Notes under the pieces: generated by a model
The model's input: only the letters and a program-made list of their open reading frames with translations
Databases searched by the model: none
Told to the model about the DNA's origin: nothing
Made by a program: the position numbers and the translations under genes
Assembly: GCF_001423485.1 (NCBI RefSeq)
Contig: NZ_LMOD01000002.1
Location: forward strand, 150,539 to 214,538
Direction of reading: 5' to 3'
DNA from: Microbacterium sp. Leaf320
GTDB lineage: Bacteria; Actinomycetota; Actinomycetes; Actinomycetales; Microbacteriaceae
DNA length: 64,000 bases
Shown here: positions 33,126 through 46,558 of the stretch, one piece after another
Layout: the number at the start of each line of letters is the position of its first letter
Numbering within the stretch: the first letter of the stretch is position 1

Positions 33126-35659
33126 TGACGCCAGAGCGGATGCAGCGGCGCGGCCGACTCCGCGTGCTGCTCGGCGCAGCCCCCGGGGTCGGCAAGACCT
33201 TCGAGATGCTCGTCGAAGGTCGCCGGCTGCTCGACGAGGGCCGCGACGTGGTGATCGCGATCGTCGAGACGCATGAGCGCGCAGCGACGGCAGCGCAGAC
33301 CATCGGCATGCCCGAGGTGCCTCGCCGCACCGATCTGCACCGGGGCGTGCCGCTGAGCGAGATGGATCTGGATGCCGTGCTCGCGCGCCGCCCCGAGATC
33401 GCCCTCGTCGACGAGCTCGCCCACACGAACACCCCCGGCTCGCAGAACGCGAAGCGCTGGCAGGACGTCGATGTTCTGCTGGACGCGGGCATAGACGTGG
33501 TCACGACGGTCAACGTGCAGCACATCGAATCGCTGAACGCCGTGGTCGAGAAGATCACCGGCATCGCGCAGCAGGAGACGATCCCGGATGCCGTGGTGCG
33601 CGCCGCCGACGAGATCGAGGTCGTCGACCTCGCACCGCAGTCGCTGCGCGATCGTCTCTCAGCCGGACTCGTGTACCCGGCCGAGCGGATCGACGCCGCC
33701 CTGTCGAACTACTTCCGCCTCGGCAACCTCACGGCGCTCCGCGAGCTCGCACTGCTGTGGCTCGCCGACGAGGTCGACAGCGCGCTGCGCAGCTACCGCG
33801 CCGACCACGGCATCGAGGGCACGTGGCAGGCGCGCGAGCGCGTGGTCGTCGCGCTCACCGGTGGGCCCGAGGGAGAGACGCTGCTGCGGCGCGGTGCCCG
33901 GATCGCAGCCCGGTCAGCGGGTGGCGAGATGCTTGCGGTGCATGTCGCAGCGCAAGACGGACTCCGCGACGAGACGCCTGGCGCCCTGGCAGCCCAGCGT
34001 TCGCTCGTCGAGTCTCTCGGCGGCAGCTTCCATCAGATCATCGGCGACGATATCCCCGAGACCCTCGTCGAGTTCGCGCACGGCGCCGACGCGACGCAGC
34101 TGGTGATCGGCGTCAGCCGGCGCGGTCGTCTCGCAGCGGCACTCACCGGACCGGGCATCGGATCCGAAGTCATCCGCCGCTCCGGCGACATCGACGTGCA
34201 CATCGTCACCCATGCAGCCGCGGGCGGACGCGTCGCACTCCCCCGCATCACCGGCGGTGCGCTGGGCTGGCGACGCCAGTTGCTCGGGTTCGCGGTAGCA
34301 CTCGTCTTCGGGCCACTGCTCTCGTGGGCGATGTTCGCCTTCCGAAGCCCGGAGTCGATCACGGTCGAGGTGCTGGCCTTCCAACTGCTCGTGGTGATCG
34401 TCGCGCTGGTGGGAGGCCTGCGACCGGCCGTCTTCGCGGCGGTGCTGTCGGGAATCACGCTGGATTTCCTGTTCGTCTCGCCGATCTTCACGATCACGAT
34501 CGCGCATCCGCTGCACGTGCTCGCGCTCGCGCTGTATGTCGTGATCGCCATTCTCGTGAGCATCATCGTCGACCAGGCTGCCCGGCGCGCCCGCACCGCC
34601 CAGCGAGCAGCCGCCGAGGCCGAGCTTCTCGCGGCCGTGGCCGGCAACGTTCTGCGCGGCGACAATGCCGTGCTCGCCCTGGTCAGCCGCACACGCGAGG
34701 CGTTCGGACTCACCGGGGTGCGACTGCTCGCCGCCGACGGCGAGGTGCTGGCGAGCGACGGCGAACCCGTTCCCGATGGCCGGTCGACGACGATCGCCGT
34801 CGGCTCGGGCCCTGCCCCCGCCGTTCTCGAACTGCACGGCGAACCGCTCGACACCCCCGCCCGACGCCTGCTCGACGCGATCGTCGCTCAGCTCGCCGCA
34901 GCGATCGAGCACACCGACCTGCGGGCGACCGCCCGCGAGGTCGCCGCCCTGTCCGAGACCGATCAGGTGCGAAGCGCCCTGCTCTCGGCCGTCAGCCACG
35001 ACCTGCGCCGCCCGCTCGCCTCGGCCGTCGCCGCGATCGGCGGACTCCGCGGGGCGCACTCGCTGTCGGCATCCGACCGCGAAGAGCTGCTCGCCACCGC
35101 CGACGAGAGCCTCGCGACCCTGTCGTCGCTCGTCACCGACCTGCTCGATGTCAGTCGAGTGCAGGCCGGAGTGCTGGCGGTCTCGACCATGCGGCTCGAT
35201 GTCGCCGGCCCCGTGCTCGCCGCCGTCGACGAGCTCGGCCTGGGCCCCTCCGACGTCGAGCTGGCGCTGGACGCCGGGCTCCCCGCCGTCTCGGCCGATC
35301 CGGTGCTGCTGCAACGGGTGCTCGTCAACGTCATCGCGAACGCGCACCGTCACTCGCCCGCCGACAGCCGTGTGATCGTGTCGACGAGCACCATCGGCGA
35401 CCATGCCGAGATCCGCGTCATCGACCGCGGCAAAGGCGTGCCCGCTGAGAAGCGCGATCAGATCTTCCAGCCGTTCCAGCGCCTCGGCGACACCGACAAC
35501 ACGACCGGCCTCGGCCTCGGCCTCGCCCTGTCGCGCGGATTCGCCGAGGGCATGAGCGGTACTCTGACACCCGAGGACACCCCCGGCGGTGGACTCACCA
35601 TGGTCATCTCGCTGCCCCTGGCGGCAGAGCCCGATCTCATGCAGGAGGAGACGGAGTGA
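33125..35659 (+). CDS. kdpD: Potassium sensor histidine kinase KdpD
   Basis: 844 residues. The N-terminal KdpD domain (about 8-215) has Walker A GAAPGVGKTFEML. A UspA-like domain follows (about 235-355: ERVVVALTGGPEGETLLRRGARIAA). Four membrane segments are at about 380-490, then a GAF-like segment. The HisKA domain has the phosphorylated His in SAVSHDLRRPLASA (near residue 625). A HATPase domain ends the protein (VNVIANAHRHSPADS, DRGKGVP, GLGLGLALSRGF). The canonical HDLRTPL reads HDLRRPL here. It overlaps kdpC and kdpE. It senses potassium limitation and phosphorylates KdpE. Confidence 0.96.
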   Translation: MTPERMQRRGRLRVLLGAAPGVGKTFEMLVEGRRLLDEGRDVVIAIVETHERAATAAQTIGMPEVPRRTDLHRGVPLSEMDLDAVLARRPEIALVDELAHTNTPGSQNAKRWQDVDVLLDAGIDVVTTVNVQHIESLNAVVEKITGIAQQETIPDAVVRAADEIEVVDLAPQSLRDRLSAGLVYPAERIDAALSNYFRLGNLTALRELALLWLADEVDSALRSYRADHGIEGTWQARERVVVALTGGPEGETLLRRGARIAARSAGGEMLAVHVAAQDGLRDETPGALAAQRSLVESLGGSFHQIIGDDIPETLVEFAHGADATQLVIGVSRRGRLAAALTGPGIGSEVIRRSGDIDVHIVTHAAAGGRVALPRITGGALGWRRQLLGFAVALVFGPLLSWAMFAFRSPESITVEVLAFQLLVVIVALVGGLRPAVFAAVLSGITLDFLFVSPIFTITIAHPLHVLALALYVVIAILVSIIVDQAARRARTAQRAAAEAELLAAVAGNVLRGDNAVLALVSRTREAFGLTGVRLLAADGEVLASDGEPVPDGRSTTIAVGSGPAPAVLELHGEPLDTPARRLLDAIVAQLAAAIEHTDLRATAREVAALSETDQVRSALLSAVSHDLRRPLASAVAAIGGLRGAHSLSASDREELLATADESLATLSSLVTDLLDVSRVQAGVLAVSTMRLDVAGPVLAAVDELGLGPSDVELALDAGLPAVSADPVLLQRVLVNVIANAHRHSPADSRVIVSTSTIGDHAEIRVIDRGKGVPAEKRDQIFQPFQRLGDTDNTTGLGLGLALSRGFAEGMSGTLTPEDTPGGGLTMVISLPLAAEPDLMQEETE

Positions 35660-36327
35660 AGCTCCTCATCGCCGACGACGACCCCCAGATGGTGCGGGCA
35701 TTGCGAATCACGCTCTCCGCTCACGGATACGAGGTCGTCGTCGCTCCCGACGGGGCCGCCGCCGTGGCCGCTGCGGCGCAGACGCACCCAGACCTGATCA
35801 TGCTCGACCTCGGCATGCCGCGGCTCGACGGCATCGAGGTGATCCAGGCGCTGCGCGGCTGGACGAACGTGCCGATCATCGTCGTGTCGGGTCGCACCGG
35901 ATCCGCCGACAAGGTCGAGGCGCTGGATGCCGGCGCCGACGACTTCGTCACCAAGCCGTTCCAGGTCGACGAGCTGCTCGCGCGGCTCCGTGCACTGTCT
36001 CGTCGATCGGTGCCGGTGGGCGGAGAGTCGACCGTCGGGTTCGGCGACGTCGTGGTCGACCTCGCGACCAAGACCGTCACCCGGGCAGGATCGCGGGTGC
36101 ATCTCACCCCGACCGAGTGGCGCATGCTCGAGCACCTCGCCCGGCACCCGGGAGCCCTGGTCACCCGGCAGGATCTGCTGAAGGAGATCTGGGGCAGCGA
36201 GCAGGTCTCCGACTCGGGCTACCTGCGCCTGTACATGTCGCAGCTGCGCAAGAAGCTCGAGGCCGAGCCCAGCACTCCGGTGCACCTGCTCACCGAGTCG
36301 GGGATGGGCTACCGGCTCGTCCTCTGA
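35656..36327 (+). CDS. kdpE: Response regulator KdpE
   Basis: OmpR/PhoB-family activator, 223 residues. Receiver domain with acidic pair DDD near residue 8, phospho-acceptor Asp51 (LIMLDLGMPRLDG) and the Lys of VTKPF near 99. The winged-helix DNA-binding domain covers about 130-223 (HLTPTEWRMLEHLARHPGALVTRQDLL, then LRLYMSQLRKKLE). GTG start overlapping the kdpD stop (GTGA). Its targets are proposed to be the CGTRAGGA repeats before kdp and the kimA-like gene. Confidence 0.96.
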   Translation: MKLLIADDDPQMVRALRITLSAHGYEVVVAPDGAAAVAAAAQTHPDLIMLDLGMPRLDGIEVIQALRGWTNVPIIVVSGRTGSADKVEALDAGADDFVTKPFQVDELLARLRALSRRSVPVGGESTVGFGDVVVDLATKTVTRAGSRVHLTPTEWRMLEHLARHPGALVTRQDLLKEIWGSEQVSDSGYLRLYMSQLRKKLEAEPSTPVHLLTESGMGYRLVL

Positions 36328-36352
36328 GTTCGGTTGCCGTTCGGTCCTTCCG

Positions 36353-36437
36353 GTTCACAACTCAGCATGAGTTTACGGCGGCCGGCGGAATCGGCGGGTT
36401 CGCGGCGTTCGGCCCCAGTTTGGGCTGAATTGTGAAC
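36353..36437. repeat. Repeat family B, copy 2 (85 bp)
   Basis: Ends GTTCACAACTCAGCA and GCTGAATTGTGAAC are inverted. The interior GGCGGCCGGCGGAATCGGCG is shared with the copy at 37070-37155 in the same orientation. It starts 25 bp after the kdpE stop and may act as its terminator. Confidence 0.85.
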
Positions 36438-36477
36438 AGGGAGGGCCGTCGTGGATGCTGCCGCCACAATCCTCGAG

Positions 36478-36963
36478 TCATCGACGCCCTCGGCCACCAG
36501 CGACGGCAGCAGCAACATCTCGCACTCGACGATCGACATCCTCCACCTCCGCGAGCGAGTTGTCGGCGAGGTCATACTCGTCGTCCAACAGCGCCAGGTC
36601 TTCGATATCTCGTGAGTGGTTCGCATGTCCGAACCGCTCATGGACCCATGCGGTCAACTGTCGGGGAGTCATGTCGCCGATCAGCACAGCCCGGCACAAG
36701 CGTCGGATCGCGATCGGCTCAGGCGCGCCGATGAGGGCAGGCTCGAGATGCAGGTCAGCGATGGCCCGTGCGATGAGGTCATCGACAACGAAGGGAATCT
36801 CGTCTGCCGAGATTGCGGCGAGTTCTCCGAGAGCATCGGCCAACCCACCTGCCACCAAGGCATCCACTGCCGCAGCCGTGAGCACTGCGCGACCGTCCTC
36901 CAGACCCGCGCGCCACCAGGCGATGGCCTCGACGAGGCGCAGTTCCGCGGTTGTATCGGCCAT
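36478..36963 (-). CDS. Hypothetical protein between two repeat copies
   Basis: 161 residues, predicted soluble and mostly helical, acidic. No family recognised. It has a repeated pattern of Ala/Leu-rich helices (DALVAGGLADALGELAAISADEIPFVVDD, then LTAWVHERFGHANHSRDIEDLALLDDEYD) and an Arg/Gly-rich tail. ATG 36963 is chosen, with 36999 as a longer alternative; neither has a clear Shine-Dalgarno sequence. It lies alone between direct copies of repeat family B. Confidence 0.6.
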   Translation of the reverse strand: MADTTAELRLVEAIAWWRAGLEDGRAVLTAAAVDALVAGGLADALGELAAISADEIPFVVDDLIARAIADLHLEPALIGAPEPIAIRRLCRAVLIGDMTPRQLTAWVHERFGHANHSRDIEDLALLDDEYDLADNSLAEVEDVDRRVRDVAAAVAGGRGRR

Positions 36964-37069
36964 GACTTGATTCTGGCTCAGCGCAGAGCACCCGCGCACC
37001 TACCTGCAGAGTCGAGCATGGGCGACCGGCCCGTCCTCCGAGGCAGGTCTGCCGTTCTCGTCATTCCCG

Positions 37070-37155
37070 GTTCGCAACTCAGCACGAACGTTCGGCGGCC
37101 GGCGGAATCGGCGGGTTCGCGGCGTCGTGCACGCGGTTCCTGCTGAATTGTGAAC
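37070..37155. repeat. Repeat family B, copy 3 (86 bp)
   Basis: GTTCGCAACTCAGCACG at one end, TGCTGAATTGTGAAC at the other, and the interior GGCGGCCGGCGGAATCGGCG identical to copy 2. Same orientation as copy 2. It ends 16 bp from the stop of the TspO-like gene. Confidence 0.85.
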
Positions 37156-37171
37156 GCCGGCGGTGTCAGAG

Positions 37172-37966
37172 TCACAGCGGGACGTCTGCCCTCGAGCGCC
37201 GCAGCACGCCGAACGCGCCGGCCGTGACGAGGGCGACCGCGACGATGATCCCGGCGATGCCCACGACGGTGCTCTCGGGCTCGCCGGTGAAGCGTCCGAC
37301 CGCGAGCCAGCCGAGACCCCACGCTGTCGCCAGGGCGGGAGCGATGCGCTTGGTCACGAGAGCACTTGCGACGCCGATCACGAGCACGACGGCGAGCACG
37401 GCGACCGCCCAGATCTCGGCCTGGTCGGCCCAGCTCTCGGGGGCGATCTGTGTGAACCAGGCCGTGGTGTTGGCGACCGTCGCGATGGTGACCCAGCCGA
37501 AGTGCAGGCCGTTCGCACCGTCGACCACGATGCGCTCGGGCCAGGTGCGGGCGCGGCTGCGGCCGAGGATCACGATGACACGAGCGAGGGTCGCGAGCAG
37601 CAGGGCGATGACGATGACCGTCAGCGGCAGCGAAAGGAACTGAGCGGTCACGAGCCACAGCCCGTTGAGGATCATGGATGCGGCGATCCATCCGCCGACC
37701 GCGCGCTGGCGTTCGTCGGCCCGCTGCGCCGGCAGCGCCTGCCACACGGTGTACGCGATCAGGCCGATGTAGATGAGCGACCAGATCGAGAAGGCCGGGC
37801 CGGCCGGGGCGAGATACGACCCCTGGGCCGACAGCGCGCCATCCTGCAGCTCGCTCACCGAGGTGCCGCCGAACGCGCCGGATCCGACGGCCGCGGCTAT
37901 CAGCATGAAGGTCGCCGAAGCGATGATGATCGTCTGGCGACCGATGTCCTGCATCCGGGATTCCAT
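37172..37966 (-). CDS. TspO/MBR-like tryptophan-rich sensory membrane protein
   Basis: 264 residues with about seven to eight membrane segments. The opening (ASATFMLIAAAVGSGAFGGTSVSEL) and APAGPAFSIWSLIYIGLIAYTVWQ segment near residue 55 resemble the TspO core, and NGLWLVTAQFLSLPLTVIVIALLL follows. It is longer than the five-helix TspO proteins of about 160 residues, as in an actinobacterial subgroup. It may bind porphyrins or related ligands; this is not shown here. ATG 37966, alternative 37954. Confidence 0.7.
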   Translation of the reverse strand: MESRMQDIGRQTIIIASATFMLIAAAVGSGAFGGTSVSELQDGALSAQGSYLAPAGPAFSIWSLIYIGLIAYTVWQALPAQRADERQRAVGGWIAASMILNGLWLVTAQFLSLPLTVIVIALLLATLARVIVILGRSRARTWPERIVVDGANGLHFGWVTIATVANTTAWFTQIAPESWADQAEIWAVAVLAVVLVIGVASALVTKRIAPALATAWGLGWLAVGRFTGEPESTVVGIAGIIVAVALVTAGAFGVLRRSRADVPL

Positions 37967-38066
37967 GCTCGCACCATACGCGCGCGACCGCGGGAACGCA
38001 CCAGCCTTGACACCGGCACCCGAAAACGCTAGCCAGGCTAGCTAAATCTCGGGAGAAGATCGTCTC

Positions 38067-38630
38067 TCAGGCTGCGACCGCCGCGTCGATCAGCACCTCG
38101 GCCGCATTGCGCGCCTGCACGGCGACCTGCGGATCCGCGGCGATGGCCGCGGTGCTCTGCGCGCCCTCGGCGAGGATCGAGAGCTGAGCGGCGAGAGACG
38201 CCGGCGCCCCCGCATCCACCACGAGATCCGACATGTAGGCCTGGAACGACGCCTTGTGATCACGCACGATCTGCGCGACCTCGGGGTTCGTGCCGCCGAG
38301 CTCTCCGAACGCGTTGATGAAGGCGCAGCCACGGAAGTCGTCGGTGCAGAACCAGTCCTCGAGGTACCCGTACACGGCGAGCAGCCGGTCGCGAGGGTCG
38401 GCGCCGGCATTAGCCACCGCCCCGGTCAGCCCCGATTCCCACTCCGCATGCTTGCGCGCGAGCACGGCCGTGACGATGTCGGTCTTCGAAGGGAAGAGCG
38501 CGTAGAGCCGGCGCAGCGACACGCCGGCCGCCGCCCGGAGCTCGTCCATGCCGACAGCCGCGTATCCCTTGCGGTAGTAGAGCTCGTCCGCCGCCGCAAG
38601 GATCTGTTCCCGCACTGTTTCCTCGGTCAT
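38067..38630 (-). CDS. TetR family regulator
   Basis: 187 residues. Helix-turn-helix at about 5-50 (REQILAAADELYYRKGYAAVGMDELRAAAGVSLRRLYALFPSKTD). The C-terminal domain (GCAFINAFGELGGTNPEVA) resembles regulators of the TetR_C_11/AcrR kind. ATG 38630 is chosen; an upstream reading to 38681 would run through its own operator. It is divergent from the hydrolase gene, with two perfect operators between them. Confidence 0.9.
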   Translation of the reverse strand: MTEETVREQILAAADELYYRKGYAAVGMDELRAAAGVSLRRLYALFPSKTDIVTAVLARKHAEWESGLTGAVANAGADPRDRLLAVYGYLEDWFCTDDFRGCAFINAFGELGGTNPEVAQIVRDHKASFQAYMSDLVVDAGAPASLAAQLSILAEGAQSTAAIAADPQVAVQARNAAEVLIDAAVAA

Positions 38631-38643
38631 GCTCCCAGTGTAC

Positions 38644-39568
<925 letters not shown>

Positions 39569-39577
39569 TCCGAGACG

Positions 39578-39613
39578 GAGAGCCCGGCATCCACCTCAGG
39601 ATGTCGGGCTCTC
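39578..39613 (+). terminator. Stem-loop after the hydrolase gene
   Basis: GAGAGCCCGGCATCC and GGATGTCGGGCTCTC form a 15-bp stem with one mismatch and a 6-nt loop, 10 bp after the stop. No T-run follows, as is common in high-GC actinobacteria. Confidence 0.75.
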
Positions 39614-39666
39614 GCTGTGCCTGCTCCCGTCACAGTTCGCGCCGGCCAGCCGAGACGGATGACGCC

Positions 39667-39692
39667 GAGGGATAACCCAGAGGGATAACCCA
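39667..39692. repeat. Tandem 13-bp duplication
   Basis: GAGGGATAACCCA occurs twice without spacer. It is itself partly palindromic (GGGATAACCC). It lies in the 212-bp gap between the hydrolase and GH53 genes; no gene is seen there. Confidence 0.8.
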
Positions 39693-39707
39693 GACGGGCG
39701 TGAGCTC

Positions 39708-39738
39708 GGGCGGCGTGTCGCACCCGAACACGCCGCCC
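39708..39738. terminator. Bidirectional stem-loop before the GH53 gene end
   Basis: GGGCGGCGTGT and ACACGCCGCCC are perfect 11-bp arms around a 9-nt loop, 43 bp beyond the GH53 stop. It lies between convergent genes and could end both transcripts. Confidence 0.7.
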
Positions 39739-39780
39739 GCCGACCGGATGCTCTGCGTTTTCCCTCCGCGATCGATGCCG

Positions 39781-43491
<3,711 letters not shown>

Positions 43492-43492
<1 letters not shown>

Positions 43493-45114
43493 CACTGGTA
43501 CTCCTCGAGCTTGCGGGTCTGTCGGAAGCTCAGCGCTGAGATGAGACCGACCACGATGAAGGCGATGATCGACAGCGCACTCGCGAGGCCGTAGTCGGCC
43601 GCACCACCCGAGACGCCCGAGACGTCGTAGATGGCCGAGACGAGGATGTCGGTCGAGCCGAGTGCATACGGGGCTCCGGCGATGGCCGGCCCGCCGTTGT
43701 TGAAGGTGTAGATCACGGTGAAGTTGTTGAACGCGACGGCGAACGAGGCGATCAGCAGAGGGGCGGTCGACACGAGCAGCAGCGGCAGCACGATCGCGCG
43801 GAAGCGCTGCAGCTTGTTCGCCCCGTCGATCTCGGCGGCCTCCAGCGTCTCGCCGGGGAGCGACTGCAGCGCGCCCGTGCACACGAGGAACCAGTAGGGG
43901 TAGCTCAGCCAGACGTTCACGAAGATCACCGCGGCCCGGGTCAGCCACGGGTCGCCGAGCCAGTTGATCTGCGAGCCGAAGAAGAACAGGTCGTTGATCA
44001 CGCCGAACTCGGCGTTGAACATGCCACGGAACAGCAGCGCGGCCATGAACGCGGGGAACGCGTAGGGCAGGATGAACAGCGCCCGCAGGAACCGGCGGCC
44101 CTTGACGCGCGGGTCGTTGTAGACGATCGCGAGGCCGAGTCCGACGGCGAAGCTCAGCACGACCGACAGGATCGCGAACGCGAAGGTCCAGACAGTGACG
44201 CTCAACAGGGTGCCGGCGAGGTTCGCGTCGGTGAAGAGTTTGAGGAAGTTGGCGAACCCGACGTTCACCGACCAGCCCGTCGGCAGCGCCGTGCCGTCTT
44301 CAGCCACGAACGCACCGAGATCCGTGGCGGTGTAGACCGTGCCCGACTGCGTGTCGGTGATGGTCTGCGCTTCGGCATCCCACACCAGCGTCGGCTCGTA
44401 GACCGAGCCGGTGGATCCCTCGCGGGTGCGGATCGATCCGTCGTTCGGGTCGTCCGACACCGGAACCCTGAGGTCCTTGATCGTCGCTCCGAGTGTCGGA
44501 TCGGTCAGCACGGTCGCCCGCGGCACGACGGTCCATCCGGGCACCTCGCTGGGAGCGCCGGTGGTGCCGATCTCGGCATCGGACGCGGTGGTCAGCGGCT
44601 CGGTCGCGGATCCGACCTGCACGTCACCGTCGTCGTCGACGATCGCGAAGCCGAGCTCGTCGCCGCGCTGCACGATCGAGAGCGGATAGTCAGAGGAGCC
44701 CTCGATGCGACGCTCGCCCTGGATCAGTGCGGCCTCGACAGCCTGCTCCTGCGTGCCGACGTGGCCGGTGCCGTAGTTCGTGAAGGCGATGTAGGCCGTG
44801 TAGCCGAAGATGAAGACCTGGAAGACGAGCAGGAAGATCAGCCCGGGCAGCAGGTACTTCAGCGGCAGCGCCTTGCGGGTGAAATACACCCAGTCGGCGA
44901 TGATCACCAGCAGCACGACCACGCCGAGGACGATCCACGACTCGGCGCTCCACGCCGAGATCGCGGTCATGATGCCGAAGGCGTTGACCAGCGCCATGAG
45001 CGCGAGCTTGATGAGGAACCCCCAGCCGAGTCCGCGGAAACGGCGGGCGTGGGATTCGCGTGAGGGTTTCACCACGGGAGTGGGCGCCTGGGTGGGCGGT
45101 GCCTGGATCGTCAT
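43492..45114 (-). CDS. ganP: Galactooligosaccharide ABC transporter permease, MalF/GanP type
   Basis: 540 residues. MalF-like layout: three N-terminal membrane segments, a large outer domain (about 130-260) and then the core permease with the EAA loop (ETLEAAEIDGANKLQRFRAIVLPLL near residue 435). The outer insertion and length match MalF/GanP rather than short sugar permeases. A family A hairpin separates it from the upstream binding-protein gene. No ATPase gene is present in the locus, so it probably uses a shared MsiK-type ATPase encoded elsewhere. Confidence 0.9.
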
Positions 45115-45131
45115 GTCATCAGTCCTGTCCG

Positions 45132-45219
45132 GTGGGGCGTTTCGTCTCGCTCCGCTCGCTCAACGACCGGATGTGGTCGTTGAGCGAGGACGCGAAGCGA
45201 CCGAGACGAAACGCCCCAC
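45132..45219. repeat. Palindromic intergenic repeat (family A), hairpin
   Basis: Arms from GTGGGGCGTTTCGTCTCGCT to GACCGG (45170) and from the complementary GGTCGTTGAGCGAGG to ACGAAACGCCCCAC (45219). It sits just after the binding-protein stop (45228) and before the permeases, the same position as the copy at 1426-1513. Confidence 0.85.
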
Positions 45220-45227
45220 GAGTCGGG

Positions 45228-46454
45228 TCAACCGGCGAGAGTCGTCTCGAGGTCGGCGACCATGGTGTTCCACGTCGACACGGGGTCGGCGCCGTTGATG
45301 ATCTGCGCCTGCGCGGCGTTCCAGAGGTCCCAGACAGATCCCATCTCGGGAATCGACGGCATCGGAACGCCAGACTGAGCGGATGCCACGAAGCCGGCGG
45401 TGATCGGGTCGGACGAGACCTCCTCTGCGAGAGTCGACCACGCGGGGATGCGCGGGTCTGCCTCGTAGAGCGCGCGCTGCGCGTCTTCGGTGCCGAGGTA
45501 GTTCACGAGGAACTCCTGGGCGAGAAGAGCGTTCTTGCTCTTGCTCGAGAGGTAGAAGCCCTGCACGCCGACGAACGGCGCGGCGGGCTCGCCACCCGCA
45601 GACGGGATCGGGTTGACGGCGACGTTGACTCCCTCGAACGCACTGATCGCCCACGGGCCCTGGATCGTGTACGGGGCCTTGCCCGATGCGAACAGCTCGT
45701 TGTTGATGTCGTAGTCGACGGTGGTCGAGATGTAGCCCGTGCCGCTCGAGCCGTTGGCGCCGAGCCAGCTGGCGAACGCCTCGCCGGGCGCTCCGCCCAT
45801 GCCGACCTCGCTCGTGTACGAGCCGGTGTCATCCTGCACGAAGACGGGTGCGCCGAACGACGTCTGCAGGCCGTACATCGTGTAGCCGTCGCCGGTCTCG
45901 CCGCCGGTGTTGATGACGAACGGACGCTCGGTGCCTGCCGAGACACCCTTCGCGATCATGTCGTCCCAGGTGGCCGGGGCCTCGGCGCCGACGAGGTCGA
46001 CGTTCTGCACGAGGGCGATGGTCTCGAGCGAATACGGCATCGCGTACAGCTGGCCGTCGTAGGTCATGGCGTCGAGGGCGACCTGCTCGAACTCCGACGC
46101 CTTGTCGCCGAGGTCGATCGTGTCGACGACACCGGCCGCGACCAGCGCGCCCAGCCAGTCGTGAGCACCGACCGTGATGTCGGGACCCTCACCGGTCGGG
46201 ACCTGCGCGATGAAGTCGTTGCGGAGGTCTTCGAAGTTCTTCTGCACGAGGGTGACCTTGGCTCCGGTCTCCTCCTCGAACGCCTCGGCGGCTGCGGTGA
46301 TCGCGGCTTCGCGCTCGGCATCCGTCCAGATGACGAGTTCAGCGCCGTCGCCGGATGCGGCGTCGTCGCCGCCTTCGGGTGCGCCGGCGGAGCAGCCCGC
46401 GAGGACCACGGCCGCGGCCAGAGCGAGTGCGCCGACTCCGATGTGCTTGCGCAT
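45228..46454 (-). CDS. Galactooligosaccharide-binding lipoprotein (SBP family 1, MalE/GanO-like)
   Basis: 408 residues. Signal peptide with lipobox VLAGC near residue 20. MalE-like features are LVIWTDAEREAAITAAAEAFEEETGAKVTLV near 45, GEGPDITVGAHDWLGALVAAGVV, the hinge YAMPYSLETIALVQN near 140 and PYTIQGPWAISAFEG near 255. Delivers beta-galactooligosaccharides to the two permeases, by context. The region 46455-46558 upstream holds GGTGCTG-type low-complexity repeats but no gene. Confidence 0.9.
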   Translation of the reverse strand: MRKHIGVGALALAAAVVLAGCSAGAPEGGDDAASGDGAELVIWTDAEREAAITAAAEAFEEETGAKVTLVQKNFEDLRNDFIAQVPTGEGPDITVGAHDWLGALVAAGVVDTIDLGDKASEFEQVALDAMTYDGQLYAMPYSLETIALVQNVDLVGAEAPATWDDMIAKGVSAGTERPFVINTGGETGDGYTMYGLQTSFGAPVFVQDDTGSYTSEVGMGGAPGEAFASWLGANGSSGTGYISTTVDYDINNELFASGKAPYTIQGPWAISAFEGVNVAVNPIPSAGGEPAAPFVGVQGFYLSSKSKNALLAQEFLVNYLGTEDAQRALYEADPRIPAWSTLAEEVSSDPITAGFVASAQSGVPMPSIPEMGSVWDLWNAAQAQIINGADPVSTWNTMVADLETTLAG

Positions 46455-46558
46455 GCGTTTTCCTATCTGTCGTGGCCGACGATGCGCTGCGCGTCATCGC
46501 GACCGGGTGAGTGGGTGGTGCTGGTGTTCGGGTGGTGCTGAGTGGTGCGGTGGTGCTG

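Noticed and set aside
33914..35404. Minus-strand ORF of 496 codons across kdpD
   Set aside because: Shadow of a gene with intact Walker, HisKA and HATPase motifs.
36353..37155. Insertion sequence or transposon framed by 85-bp repeats
   Set aside because: The enclosed gene is not a transposase, and no target-site duplication could be identified. Kept as a repeat-flanked cassette only.
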